From: Porphyra umbilicalis
Taxonomy: Eukaryota; Rhodophyta; Bangiophyceae; Bangiales; Bangiaceae
Length of the DNA: 64,000 bases
Direction: 5' to 3'
NCBI GenBank assembly: GCA_002049455.2
Contig: KV918844.1
Span: 1 to 64,000 of the forward strand
Numbering within the stretch: the stretch's first letter is position 1; each line of letters begins with the position of its first letter. The notes under the pieces were generated by a model, which was not told the origin of the DNA, did no database searches, and saw only the letters and a list, made by a program, of their open reading frames with translations. Of this stretch, positions 48,294 through 58,408 are shown piece after piece. A program made the position numbers and the translations under genes.

Positions 48294-49244
48294 CTACTCG
48301 ACATGACGCTCGCCGCCATCTCCCTTCCGCATCCCTTGGGCGAAACCCATGCGCCACTGGGTGCGGCAGAAAGCGTTACGGGCAGTCGCGCAGAGGTGGT
48401 TGATGATGTGCTCACGTTGACCCAGCTCTATGGTGGCCTTGTCGGCGACTTCACGAATCCTCCCGAGGTCGGTATCCAGCTTGCGGATGCGAGCCTTTAC
48501 GCGGCTGATGGCCTTTCGAAGCCGGAAGGTGTCCCTGGCTCCCACCGCCAACGCGGTGGTCAATTTTTGGAGCGACGAGGTGTCCCGCCGCAGCCTCTGA
48601 GTCAACTGCATTTGCATGTCGGCGATAGAGGTGACGCGCCTACGGATCAGCCTGACGTCGGGCGCGTGAGCGCGCAACGACACAACAGCCTCGGAGATGC
48701 CGCTGCAGGTCGCCACCCCCTTGACGACAAGCGCAGCCGCCACATCATGGGCGTCCAGGTCGCCAGTAGCGGTCGCAGCAAAAACGACTGAGCCCCCCCG
48801 CCCGTCAAGCAGCAGCTGACGACGAAGTTGGGCCGCCCAAAGCAGCTCCCTGGCGGTGTTGTCGTCGATGGCGCGGCGGACTGTTTGTTGAAGACAAAAC
48901 GCGGGAGGGGAAAACCGATCCAGAGAGCACGAAGAAGGGTTGCCGTTCAGTAGGAGGTGCCGAGCCGCCTGACAAGGGCAAAACCCCGCACTCCATACGA
49001 GCCCCAATGGTCGCCGTGCCCCGTCCACCCGTCTGGCGCACAACGAGCACACACCAGCAAGGCAAAGCAGAGCAAACAAAACGCCCAGCGACGTACTCGG
49101 TGCAGCGATCAAAAATGACAAACAGTGCGACATATAGGACTGGACGGTAGCGGTGCGAGCGGCGATGGAGTCCGAAAGACCGGGCAGTGCGAGCAGCCTG
49201 CGGCCACTGTTTGTGAGGGTACTGGGCGGGTCCCCCTCAGACAC
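48294..49244 (-). CDS. Helical membrane-associated protein, unknown
   Basis: Reverse-strand frame of 316 codons. An upstream part holds a hydrophobic segment (LSFLIAAPSTSLGVLFALL). The part from 48880 to 48294 is the best coding sequence: charged, long helices with heptad-like spacing (MQMQLTQRLRRDTSSLQKL and RLRKAISRVKARIRKLDTD). An acceptor-like CAACAAACAG ends at 48881, so 48880-48294 may be a separate exon, and the hydrophobic part may belong to an earlier exon. No family is recognised. The organisation is like the genes at 13.2-15.2 and 33.2-34.9 kb. Confidence 0.45.
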   Translation of the reverse strand: MSEGDPPSTLTNSGRRLLALPGLSDSIAARTATVQSYMSHCLSFLIAAPSTSLGVLFALLCLAGVCSLCARRVDGARRPLGLVWSAGFCPCQAARHLLLNGNPSSCSLDRFSPPAFCLQQTVRRAIDDNTARELLWAAQLRRQLLLDGRGGSVVFAATATGDLDAHDVAAALVVKGVATCSGISEAVVSLRAHAPDVRLIRRRVTSIADMQMQLTQRLRRDTSSLQKLTTALAVGARDTFRLRKAISRVKARIRKLDTDLGRIREVADKATIELGQREHIINHLCATARNAFCRTQWRMGFAQGMRKGDGGERHVE

Positions 49245-49445
49245 GCCCGTATTCCCCTTCTCCTACAGGGCCGTCTCCCCTGCTTCATCCGTCACCTCTG
49301 TCGCCTTGCTCCTGGGGGCATTGAACACTATCTTGCGAGGGACAGGCAGTACGGTCGCCTTGCGCTGACGGGCCTTGAACGGTCTTTTTGACGGAGTAGG
49401 CAGGACAAATGGCACGGTGACGCAAGCCTCGACCATCGCCCGGGA

Positions 49446-50910
49446 GTGGTTGCAACACTGGTAGACGACGCGGGTTTTGAACGTCTTTGCAAACATGCCT
49501 CCCGGGCAGGGCACCGGCGGCTAGCCTTCAAAGCGGCGGACGCGCGCGAGAAAAGACCGGTTCTCCTGTTCGGTCCATTCACCTCTCGACCACGGGTCGC
49601 GCGCGTCCTGCAAACGATGGTGAAAGGTCGCCGGGCGGCTCTGCTGCACATCGATGACCAGCGCCGCTCTCTGACGCGTATCGCCTGCTGCTCCGCCGCA
49701 TAGGTTGGCAGCGCGGCTACCCGCTGCTAGAAAACATCCCTTATGGCATCCAGGCGCCGGTCCCCCACAGCGTCGGCAAAGTATCCAAGTGCCTGATGGA
49801 CGTTTTGCTGGCGCTACTCACCCCGGCCTTCATGGACATTGCGCGCACCAATATTTACAAGCTGTTAGGCCGCCACAACTTGAGGGCTATGTACCTGCAC
49901 GAGTTTGAACGGTTGTGCGCCATGTTGGTGACGGTGCCGCGCATCCTCAGCGACGACTGTGACGTTAGCAGCGGTGTCGTCGTCATGCTCCAGCTCATCC
50001 AGGTCCTCACCGTGTCCTGGCGCCGTACCATCGGCGTCCATCCCGCTGACGAGCGGGCACGTGCCGCGGCTGTCTTGCAGCTGTCTTTCTCCCTCTTGGC
50101 GCCGATGTACGCCGCACTCAAGCCCTTAGACCCCGAGACCAAGAAAGCGGTGGTGCTCAACCTCTTTGTGCAAGCATCTCTGTCACATGTGCGTCAGTCC
50201 GTTGGTCAGGCGTTTCTCACGCTTGCGATGGTCTGTCACGACAACATTGAGGAAACGATTGCGGAGATGAACCGCAAAGCCCGAAGCAGGCGGCTGCGAC
50301 GGCGTCAGACACGGCGGCGGCAGCGCTGCTCGAGTTGGTTGGGGTTGTGCCCCTGCTCCTGTCCCTTGATGCCGAACCGGACCCGTTGAAGAAGGACAAC
50401 ACTCACAATTTGTAGCTGAGCATGGAACGGACGCTGCAGCAAGAGCGTGAGGCCGAACACTGTGCGGCCTCACGCTGTGCGGCACAGCGCCGTATCTGTA
50501 TGTGTATGTGTGGTCTGATGTCTGCTGTCAGCGGCGTCGCTTCCAAGGCAATGAAGTAGCTCGCCGCCGGTACATCCGAATCAGACGAGGACGCTGACAA
50601 TACAGCGGATGAGGCTGCGCCGGGTGGGGGAATGGTGGCACCTGCGGCGGCAGCGCCACGCGCGGGGGGGCGCACTGGGGCGGCAGGGTCGACGTCGACG
50701 GGGTTGTCTTCGTCGGCGGCCGCGGTGGCGGAGGCGGCGGCGGCGGCGGTGGCGGCGGCGGCGGCGGCGGCTGTTGAACCCAATGGTATGAAGAGAACTC
50801 ACACGACCGTTATCGGCTCAGGCAGCAAACTGCATCTTCTTCGAACTGGGCTCGTCGGATGTCATCTCTGTCGCATGAGAGCCGAAGACAGATCAGAGAC
50901 CGGCCTTCAC
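49446..50910 (+). CDS. Unknown helical protein, probably interrupted
   Basis: The best part is 49796-50280, an alpha-helical sequence with good composition (MDVLLALLTPAFMDIARTNI, later LLAPMYAALKPLDPETKKAV). The same frame is already open upstream (GYPLLENIPYGIQAPVPHSV), so the start lies earlier, perhaps in an exon near 49.5 kb. Near 50280 the protein-like frame appears to shift (to TASDTAAAALLELVGVVPLL), and a later acidic/Ala-rich stretch (SDEDADNTADEAAPGGG) follows an in-frame TAG. It could be the C-terminal part of a transposase-like gene, but no motif proves this. Confidence 0.35.
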
Positions 50911-51285
50911 TAGGAGTCGACTCAAGGGCATCTCGCCTGTTCAGTAGGTGTCATGCGCTGATTGGCCCACATCCACTTCCGCAGGAAAAACTGAGGACGT
51001 GGAAGCAGTAAGTGCGTTCTTTTCCAACCGCACTGCCGGCCACCGCAACCGCCAATAGAAAGCCGAAATTGTTGGACCAATCCAATCAGGTGGCTTCCTG
51101 GGCCCTGAAATCCAAAAGAGCCGCTGGAGGCGGGCTTAACTAGGCGTGGTGTGGTGGCGACGCCGTCGGCAGAGATCGTAGACGCATCGACCAGTTCGTG
51201 TTTATACCCGCTGACAACCGGAAGGGCACCTTCTATTATTTAATCACGGATGTTTGTATCAATATTCTGGCCTGCGGATCTGGTA
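50911..51285. other. Mixed-composition DNA, no gene recognised
   Basis: Nothing supported. It includes two CCAAT-like motifs near 51.06 kb but no associated gene. Confidence 0.4.
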
Positions 51286-51416
51286 CAGTGCGTTCTCGTT
51301 ATAAGAGACAGCTGATTCGGCTCAATATGAAGAAAAAGTGACCCACACGGACTGGAATGGATGACACGCGACCCATATTCTTTTGTAAACGATTCTCTTA
51401 TAACGAGAACGCACTG
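51286..51416. mobile_element. 131-bp pogo-like MITE
   Basis: Perfect terminal inverted repeats of 23 bp starting CAGTGCGTTCTCGTTATA, with TA on both sides (51284-51285 and 51417-51418). The CAGT start, CTCGTTATA-type repeat and TA target duplication are typical of pogo/Tigger (Tc1/mariner) elements. The internal 85 bp carry no coding sequence. Perfect repeats suggest a fairly recent insertion. Confidence 0.85.
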
Positions 51417-51418
51417 TA

Positions 51419-52018
51419 TGACGTGGCACATGATTTTCTAATCTGAGAAATCATTGTGTGAAAATCTTGCTTGGCTTGGGTGCTGTTTCCAGCAGGACAA
51501 CAGGAGCGCCCCGGCGGGAACGGAAAATACCCCCGACCACGCAAGGCTGTCCCGAGGCGAGCCGTGATTTTCTTTTCCGGCGGGGATGAAATTAAGCCTT
51601 TATCAGAGCAGCCGACGCGATGGAGCGGCGACGCCAGTGCACACCCCCTGGCGCGGGCCCAGACGCGTGCAGCCAAGCGGGACAGACCACGCGACCGTTG
51701 GCAGCGGCGCTGTGTCGCCACACTGGGCGAGGCGTTGCCGGATTGTCGACATCTCGTTTGACAGTTGTTGCAAAAGAGGAATTACGAACACCCAAGACGT
51801 GGAAATCTCCCTTCACAGACGGTATACAGTGGTGTAAACATACGCGGGGATCCGTACAGTACCGGTATACCGTCACGTGACGACCTCGGCCAATCGCATC
51901 CACGTTACGTCGGCACACCGTGCCACGCGTACGGACCACGCACTCGCAGGAGCAATGGACGGTCGACGCACGCCGCTCGGCTGCGGCGGTTCGTGGCTGC
52001 CACACCCTCCCCCCCACC
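51419..52018. other. 3' flank of the AAA+ ATPase gene
   Basis: No gene is supported. Balanced composition gives way to GC-rich sequence at about 51.95 kb. Confidence 0.4.
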
Positions 52019-53284
52019 CTACATGTTGCAGCGGCGAACGGGACGGGTGCTGCGCTTGCCCCGCTCCGCTCGGGGTGTCGGCGCGGTCGACGCCTCGTCC
52101 GACGGTTGGACAGGCGTCTCGTCAGTCGCGGCTCGTGTGCCACGCGGCGCGCCAGACGCGTCACTGTCTATGGCGGCACCGCGGGCGCCGCGGTCGCCTG
52201 CGAGGGGGCGGTCAGCGTTCATGTCGCGGCAACCGGCGCGGTGCCCCACAGGTGCGGCAGCAGCCACACCGTCCGGTGCGTGCGAGGCCGACCGAGCGGC
52301 ACGTGCGCCACCGAGGGACGTGCGGCCGCCGCTCTCAGACATCTGGTCGATGGCCGCCAGCACCGTCACCACCCACGCGTCGATCCCGTGCGCCACAGGC
52401 GCTGCCTCGTATACGCTCGCGGGGGCGTCGAGGAGCTGCTGAAAAACGCGCTCCATCTCGTCCACGGGTGCGTGCGTGAGGTGCACGCCGTCCAACGCCA
52501 CGTCCAACTCGGTGACGCGGGCACGCGCGACGCCGGTCTTGTGCGTGCGCACGACCGCCTTGAGCGCGTCGACGACCGGGCACCAGTACTGCCGCCGCCG
52601 CTGCTCCGACGCCCCGTCCATGCGCACAACCGTCGACCACGTCGGCGCCCACGCGTTTGTCAAGTCCTCGGTCGCGTTGGCAATGCCGATCACCAACACG
52701 GGCGTGTCGACGGGGATGAGGGCCAGCACGCTGCGCAGCAGCGCGATGGGCGGCCCGCCGGCGGCGGCGGCAGATTCGGTCATCCACATCTCGGCGTCGG
52801 GCATGTACAAGACCGACGGCGCGACGCGGACGGCCGCCGCCACCGTCAACAGCAGCAGCGGCAGCTGCCCGTCGGTGCCACTCGCAGTGAGGGAGAGGAA
52901 GCCGACGTCAAACACGGGCAGGGACTGTAGGTGGCACAGCACCGCAGCCCCAACCAGCGACTGCCCCATGCCCACACGCCCCGCAATCAAGAGGCGGTGC
53001 GGGAGGACCGGCCACGCGGCGAGCATGGCGACGGCAGACGCACACGACGTCGGCCCGCCCACGGCCTGGGCGGCCCACTCGGCGCCGGGGGTGGTCAGCT
53101 TGTCCCGCGGAAAGCGCGTGTCGAGGACCCCCACCACCCGCGACACAGTCGGCTCGAGGAGCGCGCTCAGGCGCAACGGCAGCGGCCGGTGCAGCGCCGG
53201 GGAGACCCCCGCCCGGGCGGTCTGCGCTCGGGAGGCCAGCGCCACATCCCAGTCCGCGTGCGTCACGTCTGGGAGCGGCCGAGG

Positions 53285-53322
<38 letters not shown>

Positions 53323-54379
53323 CACCACCCCCGACTGTCGCCGGGTCTGTGGCGGCGGTCGCCACCGCCTCGAGCCACTGCGGGTCGGTCCGGCGCCACG
53401 AGCAGCACACGGCTTCGGTGGCGAGGCCCCGGATTTTCGCTCCCGACCAGCCGTCTGTGCGTCGGACGACGTACGAGACCGTCGTCTCGTCTGCCGACGT
53501 GCCTGCGTGCAGCTCCATCAGCCGCCGGCGGTCGGACGCGTCGGGCAGCTGAAAGTCGAGCTCCAAGTCAAACCGGCCCGGACGCCGAAATACCGAGTCC
53601 AACAGTTCCACCCGGTTGGTCGCGGCGAGGACCAACACGCGACTGCGCGAGCGAAAGCCGTCGAGCAAGGCGAGAAGGGTGTTGACGACCCGCGAGTGGC
53701 CGCGGTTGTCGTCCCGCGTCGCCGCGAGGGCGTCGACTTGGTCGAAAAACAAGATGGACGGGGCCGCCGCGGTCGCAGCGTCAAACAGGCGGCGCAGACG
53801 GCGCTCGCCCTCGCCGACTTAATTGGAGAGGATTTCGCCGCCGCGGATGAGGTACAGAGGCACAGAGGCGCCACCATTGGCCGCACGCGCGTGCGAGGCG
53901 AGCATTCGGACGCTCAGCGACTTGCCCGTCCCGGGCGGACCGGTCAGCAGCACACCCCGGGGAAAGCGCAGGGGCCGCCCGCCACCTCCTCCGCGCGGTG
54001 TGGCGGTGAGCAGCGCCAGCACCTCGCGCAGCCGCAACACGTGCGCGTCGTGCCCCGCCACCGTTGCCCACGGGAGCGGGGCGGGGGGCTCGGGCTCGGG
54101 AAAAATACCCTTCTCGCCCCGCCGGCGGCGCTTGGTCGCCCCGCCCGACACTGACCGGTCGGTGCGGGCGCGCTTGGCCCCGACGGAGCGCACTGGCGAG
54201 CCACCTGCGTCGACGGGCGGGGGGGGGGGCACGCGGTTGGCGGCGCTCGCGGCACTCGCCGGCGGCAGGGTGTGGAGGCGCCCGTCCGAGCGCGACGCCA
54301 CGTCTCGCACGGCGGCAAGCGCCGCGCGGTCCCGCGCGGAACGACCACCCCGAGGCGTGCCGCGCGACGGCGGAGACAT
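52019..54379 (-). pseudogene. ATAD2/Yta7-like double AAA+ ATPase with one in-frame stop
   Basis: Start at the ATG at 54379, stop TAG at 52019, 787 codons in one frame. The N-terminal part has basic clusters (GAKRARTDRS, TKRRRRGEKG), likely nuclear targeting. AAA1: PWATVAGHD, Walker A TGPPGTGKS (Lys153), Walker B FFDQVDAL (Asp213), sensor-1 AATN, arginine fingers RRPGRFD (about 265-269), WSGAKIRGL. AAA2 is degenerate: AGRVGMGQS has Gln for the Walker Lys; a VLYMPDAEMW segment follows. Degenerate second domains are usual in ATAD2/Yta7 proteins, which act on histones in chromatin. Two oddities: the Walker B Glu is Gln, and an in-frame TAA at codon 187 (53819-53821) stands where relatives have Trp in SKWVGE. 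No bromodomain is seen; the C-terminus is low-complexity. It is decaying or catalytically altered. Confidence 0.75.
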
Positions 54380-54597
54380 GGCGCTGCAGACGGGGGGCAA
54401 ACGACAGGGCGGCGACTCTGTCCAAGCTGCAAGCCCAGATTACGTCTGGCCGGGCCTCCACCTACCAACCGGCCCTAATCAGGCTTTTGCGACACGCTCG
54501 GCAGAGCAAGGGGCTTTCAGTTGTTCCCGGTCAGGGGTCAAGCCCCCTCCCACCGCGTCTACAAGCACTACTTGCGGCGCGGAGAAACATTAGCGGC
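54380..54597. promoter_or_regulatory. Shared 5' region between ATPase and transposase-like gene
   Basis: About 220 bp separate the divergent starts at 54379 (-) and 54598 (+). The forward transposase frame is open across it and reads plausible protein (LSKLQAQITSGRASTYQPAL), so part of this interval may be coding for a longer transposase N-terminus. No TATA box is evident. Confidence 0.35.
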
Positions 54598-56385
54598 ATG
54601 CAATGGAGCCAACTGCGAAGGGGTTTTGGAGGACGGGACAGCTGCCTTGCTAGTCGCGAGACCATGCGGGCGGCGGCTACGGCAGTATCGAAGGAGCCGG
54701 GGCGACAAGTGCGGACGGACGAGCGAGGAGCCCACTTAGTCGACTTCCACAGCGCTCTCGAGGGCCTTGCGGAAGAGCTGTGGACGTCTGACCAGTGGGT
54801 GGACCGATTTGTGCGGGACGGCACAGGGGCTAAGGTTCCGCACACCGAGGTTTTCGTGCCAACCTCGCCTGGTCAACCCTACACCCTGCACTCTGATTCG
54901 ACAGCAGATTTACATCTGTGTGTCGGGTTAGACAAAGGGGGGCGCGGCACTCCCACTGCCAAGCTCGTGGCGACGGTGGCTAATCAAGCACGACCCCAGA
55001 GCCGTTCCAACAGCATACTGATGTCAACAATGCCTTGCATTCGAGATGACAACGCTGGGCTCCATGAGATGATTGGACCGTGGGTTGTGGAACTTCAACG
55101 GACGCTCACGCGAGGCGTTGCGGTGGGCGGTACTCTCCGGGCTGTGTGGCTCATTTGGACGGGCGACCTTGCGTTTTTGTCAGCTTTTGTTGGCCATGCG
55201 GGGGCCACGGCGCGGTTCCCGTGTGTGTTTTGCCCCGCTGTGAGCCGACCAGGCCCCCTAAACGCGGAGTTAATCGCCAAGTATGGTACACTCCAACGTC
55301 CTGACGCTCCTCCCGCGGACCTGCGGACCCGACGACAACTACAGGAGGCGATGGAGGCCTTCCACACGTGCGACAACGACGGACTTCCGCTGCCGTTGTC
55401 ACCGTGGCAGCATCTCTCCATCGTGAAGTGCCCACTTATGGCAGTATACCCTGCGGAGATTGCGGTCATCCCCTTGCACGCAACACTAGGGGGCACGCTG
55501 ACCCCCATCGACTTGGGATTAGAGGCTGTCTACGAGGCCAAGGGGGCAGCCGCGTGTATCGAAGCTGCAGAATCGCTCGGGCGGACCCTTTTGAAAGATA
55601 TCCGTGTCAGCCCTGTAACCTACCATGGCGGCGCCCTGAAGGGGCGCGAGTGCCACCGCACCTCTGCCAAGTACCCCCTGATTTGTGACGCCCTGGCCCC
55701 CTACCTGGCGGTGGACAAGCTGGCCTCCCTGCGCGCTGGGTGGACCGATTGGGCGGCAATTGTGGGGACGCTGAACACCGCGTCTGACGTGCCATTGGTG
55801 GAGATCGAGTAGTTTACGCGACTGGCTCGAGGGTTGGTGCCCCCTCTGCGGTCGGCCTTCCCCTGGCTAATTGTAACGCCGAAGTTGCATGCCATCGCTC
55901 ACCACGCGCCAGCCTTTTTGTGGCGGTTTGGCTCCCTGGGCGCCTACGGGGAACAAGCGCTGGAAGCGTGGCACGGCTTCTTCAAATTCGCGCAGGCACG
56001 ATGCTCGGCCGACTCCTTCCTAGGGGCGTGTAAGCGCCTGGTGGAGCAGGCGGCGCTGCAGCGCCAGCCGGGGGCTACCTCAGCCCTGGAAAACGGGCAG
56101 CGGCGAAAGCCAGCCAAGGTGGGGGCGCGCCTGGCGAACCGCCCGGACGACGGGCGCTTGCGCGGGAATAAGGACGCTCAGCGGCACACAGTCGGCGGTG
56201 ACACTCGAGCGGACGACGAGATGCGCCGATGGGCACAGAAGTGGGCGGGTAAGGCCAAACGCCGTGTAGATGCGTTCACCGCGCGGGACGAGGAGCGGCA
56301 CGACTCAGATGATGAGTACTCGGATAGCGAGCTGGTGGGTCAGGGTGGGGACATCGACCCAGTGGCGGCCCTTGTGATAGCCTAG
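54598..56385 (+). CDS. KDZ-like transposase with one in-frame stop
   Basis: First in-frame ATG at 54598 (MQWSQLRRGF); the frame is open further upstream, so the N-terminus may be longer. The motifs suggest an RNase H-fold transposase: a strand VGLDKGGRGTPTAKLV with a likely catalytic Asp, then WTGDLAFLSAFVGHAG with a second Asp, then FPCVFC (zinc-binding cysteine pair), then TPKLHAIAHHAPAFLWRFG and YGEQALEAWHG with a likely final Glu. The C-terminus is acidic (DSDDEYSDSELVG). It resembles transposases of the KDZ type; placement is by motif order only. A TAG at 55810-55812 interrupts the frame before the final catalytic block. No terminal inverted repeats were found. It is not closely similar to the Plavaka-like gene at 24.4 kb. 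Confidence 0.6.
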
Positions 56386-57856
56386 ATTTTTTTATGTTTT
56401 TCCCACCCTTGAGCTGTGCATACGGACCGCTCCCCCGCGCGTGGTTTTTTTTTTCGAAGGGTGCCCGTTGCCTGGTCTGGCGCGCCGACGAGAGCGGCTC
56501 CACTGGGAGTGACTGGTGTTGCAACGATGACACAAATACGCTTCAGTCCACCTCGTCTTCCAAGCCATTCGTGAAAAGGACAACGGCCACGTGGACCGTC
56601 GGGCCGCTTGACCAGCCCTGTGAGCAGACGAGGATGGAAGTGAAGCTTTGCACCCCCCTCGAAAGGTCGAAAGATGACTTCCGGGACATGTAGTTGGAAG
56701 GAGTTAAGTAACTGACCAATGTGATGCCGTATCGGTGTTTGACAGTGAGTGGCTCCCCAATGGGATCCTCTCGCTGCTCGGCTGATCTTGGAAAATTCCT
56801 GAAAATCCACATGTCCGGTCTTAACTGGGCGTGCCCCCCCACCGCCCCGAGTTGCGCGCGGCGACCGCGCGCAGCGACTTCCGGGGTTCGACGCGTCCAC
56901 GATGACCCGCGGGTGATCGTGCCTGCGCGCCGTCTTTTGTTGCGGGGGCGCGTCGGCGGTTGCTGACGCCACCTAGCGGCGCGGTTGGAGGCGCCCCATC
57001 GCGCGGCGATCAGTCCCACCCGCCCGCCCGTGCGCCGTGTCGGCCGCCCTGCCGGCCGTGCGCAGGTACGCTGCGCAGCGGAGTGACGGCCCCTCCTGTG
57101 GGCGTCGCGCGACGCCGGCGGGCCGCCGCCGCTGCGGCGGCGGCGGCGGCACCTCTTTCCCCGCCCCAAATTCTCCCCGCCACGGCAGCGTGGCTGTACG
57201 TGCCCCCGTGCGCGCTCGCGGCTATGGAGCCGGCCGGCGTGCCCGGTGTCGATGCGTCGCCGAGCGCGCCACCGCCCTGAAAGCCAGGGTATTGCACGCA
57301 CGTGCCTGGATCTTTTTTTTGCACTTCTGGCAAGCAGACTGCAGAAAATCGTAGCATCTCGCGTGGGCAGCCTGCTCCGTGCCAACAAAATCGGATTAAG
57401 CGGCAACAACAGTGAGTTCTGCAGGATGCAAGGTCCTGGCACCGAATGCGGGCATTCTATTGGCTTCGATACCTTCTTACTGTCATTTGAGACCAATAGA
57501 GTGATGTTATTCACAGTCAGTCTCTGTCTCTATCCCCCAGGACAAAATTCGGAGATCAGCAATAGAAGGCGATGGCTAGTGTGGTAGCTTCGCTTTGTCG
57601 CCCTGTTTGCAAAACGGGGTGCCTACTAGTTTACCAAGCTGAGAGCGGAGCCTGGAAAAACACTGCACGACCTCAGGGTCTTGGCGAGGTCGATCCCACC
57701 AACCAAACGCACCTCAGGGTTTTGAGGCCACTGGCCTTGAATGTGTCTGAGGAGGGGACCGGCGCACTCGAGTTCTCTAACCTTTCGAGAGCCTTGCACC
57801 GTCGTGCACATGTGGCAGCACTCCCTCCCATTGAGTCTCAAGCACTTGGCACCTCA
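56386..57856. other. Intergenic region with a small GC-rich patch
   Basis: Mixed composition except 56830-57290, where GC-rich sequence contains a forward frame (56960-57280) ending ..ALAAMEPAGVPGVDASPSAPPP. It might be a terminal exon. No family is recognised. Confidence 0.35.
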
Positions 57857-58408
57857 GAGCATCTCCACCAATGGAGCCAACCGTCCAACCCAACGGCCAC
57901 GTGTGCGCAACGTGTGGCGCTGTCACTGGCTCTCCAAAGGCAGAGCCAAAACTAAGCAGATCACGTCTCAAACTTGGGCTCGCCTCGACGTCTCTGGCGG
58001 TGGGCCTCTTTTGTGGCACGCCAGTATCCCCACAGATGCACTACAGAGAATCTCCATGACGGCCAGATCGTGTCGCAACTGTCTGCATGCCACGGGTCAC
58101 GCTTTCCATTGGCTTTCGTGGTCCGAATAGGGAACCAGGGGTTTGCCAAACGACTCGGGGCGTCTCGAAACAGGCCTGTTTGGAGTGGCGCTGCCGTTTA
58201 ACCTCCAAAAGAAGGGCGATCCCGCGAGGCCACCACGAGATGCATTAAGGGAATAGAAAATGTGAGGAGTGCTATTTTTGGGCCGTCTCACCACCGTCAC
58301 ACACTAAAGTGTGGACTTTAGTTTTGGACCTCGCTTTCTCCACCAATGCCCCGTTGGCCAAACGGTGCCACGTTTGGCTGTTGCGACGGGCGGTTGGTTG
58401 AGATGCTC
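57857..58408. mobile_element. 552-bp MITE, copy 2 (PIF/Harbinger-like)
   Basis: Same length and nearly the same sequence as 26273-26824, in the same orientation. The left end reads GAGCATCTCCACCAATGG; the right end has diverged (complement of GAGCATCTCAACCAACCG). The flanks are TCA on the left and TAA on the right, so the 3-bp target duplication has one mismatch. Confidence 0.82.

Noticed and set aside
13845-55812. Possible stop-codon reassignment, because TAG falls at a Glu position in the ankyrin gene
   Set aside because: All three stop codons occur in-frame in different genes, and TAG and TGA also end intact frames (61.55-kb gene, propeller, DDE transposase), so mutation is the simpler explanation.
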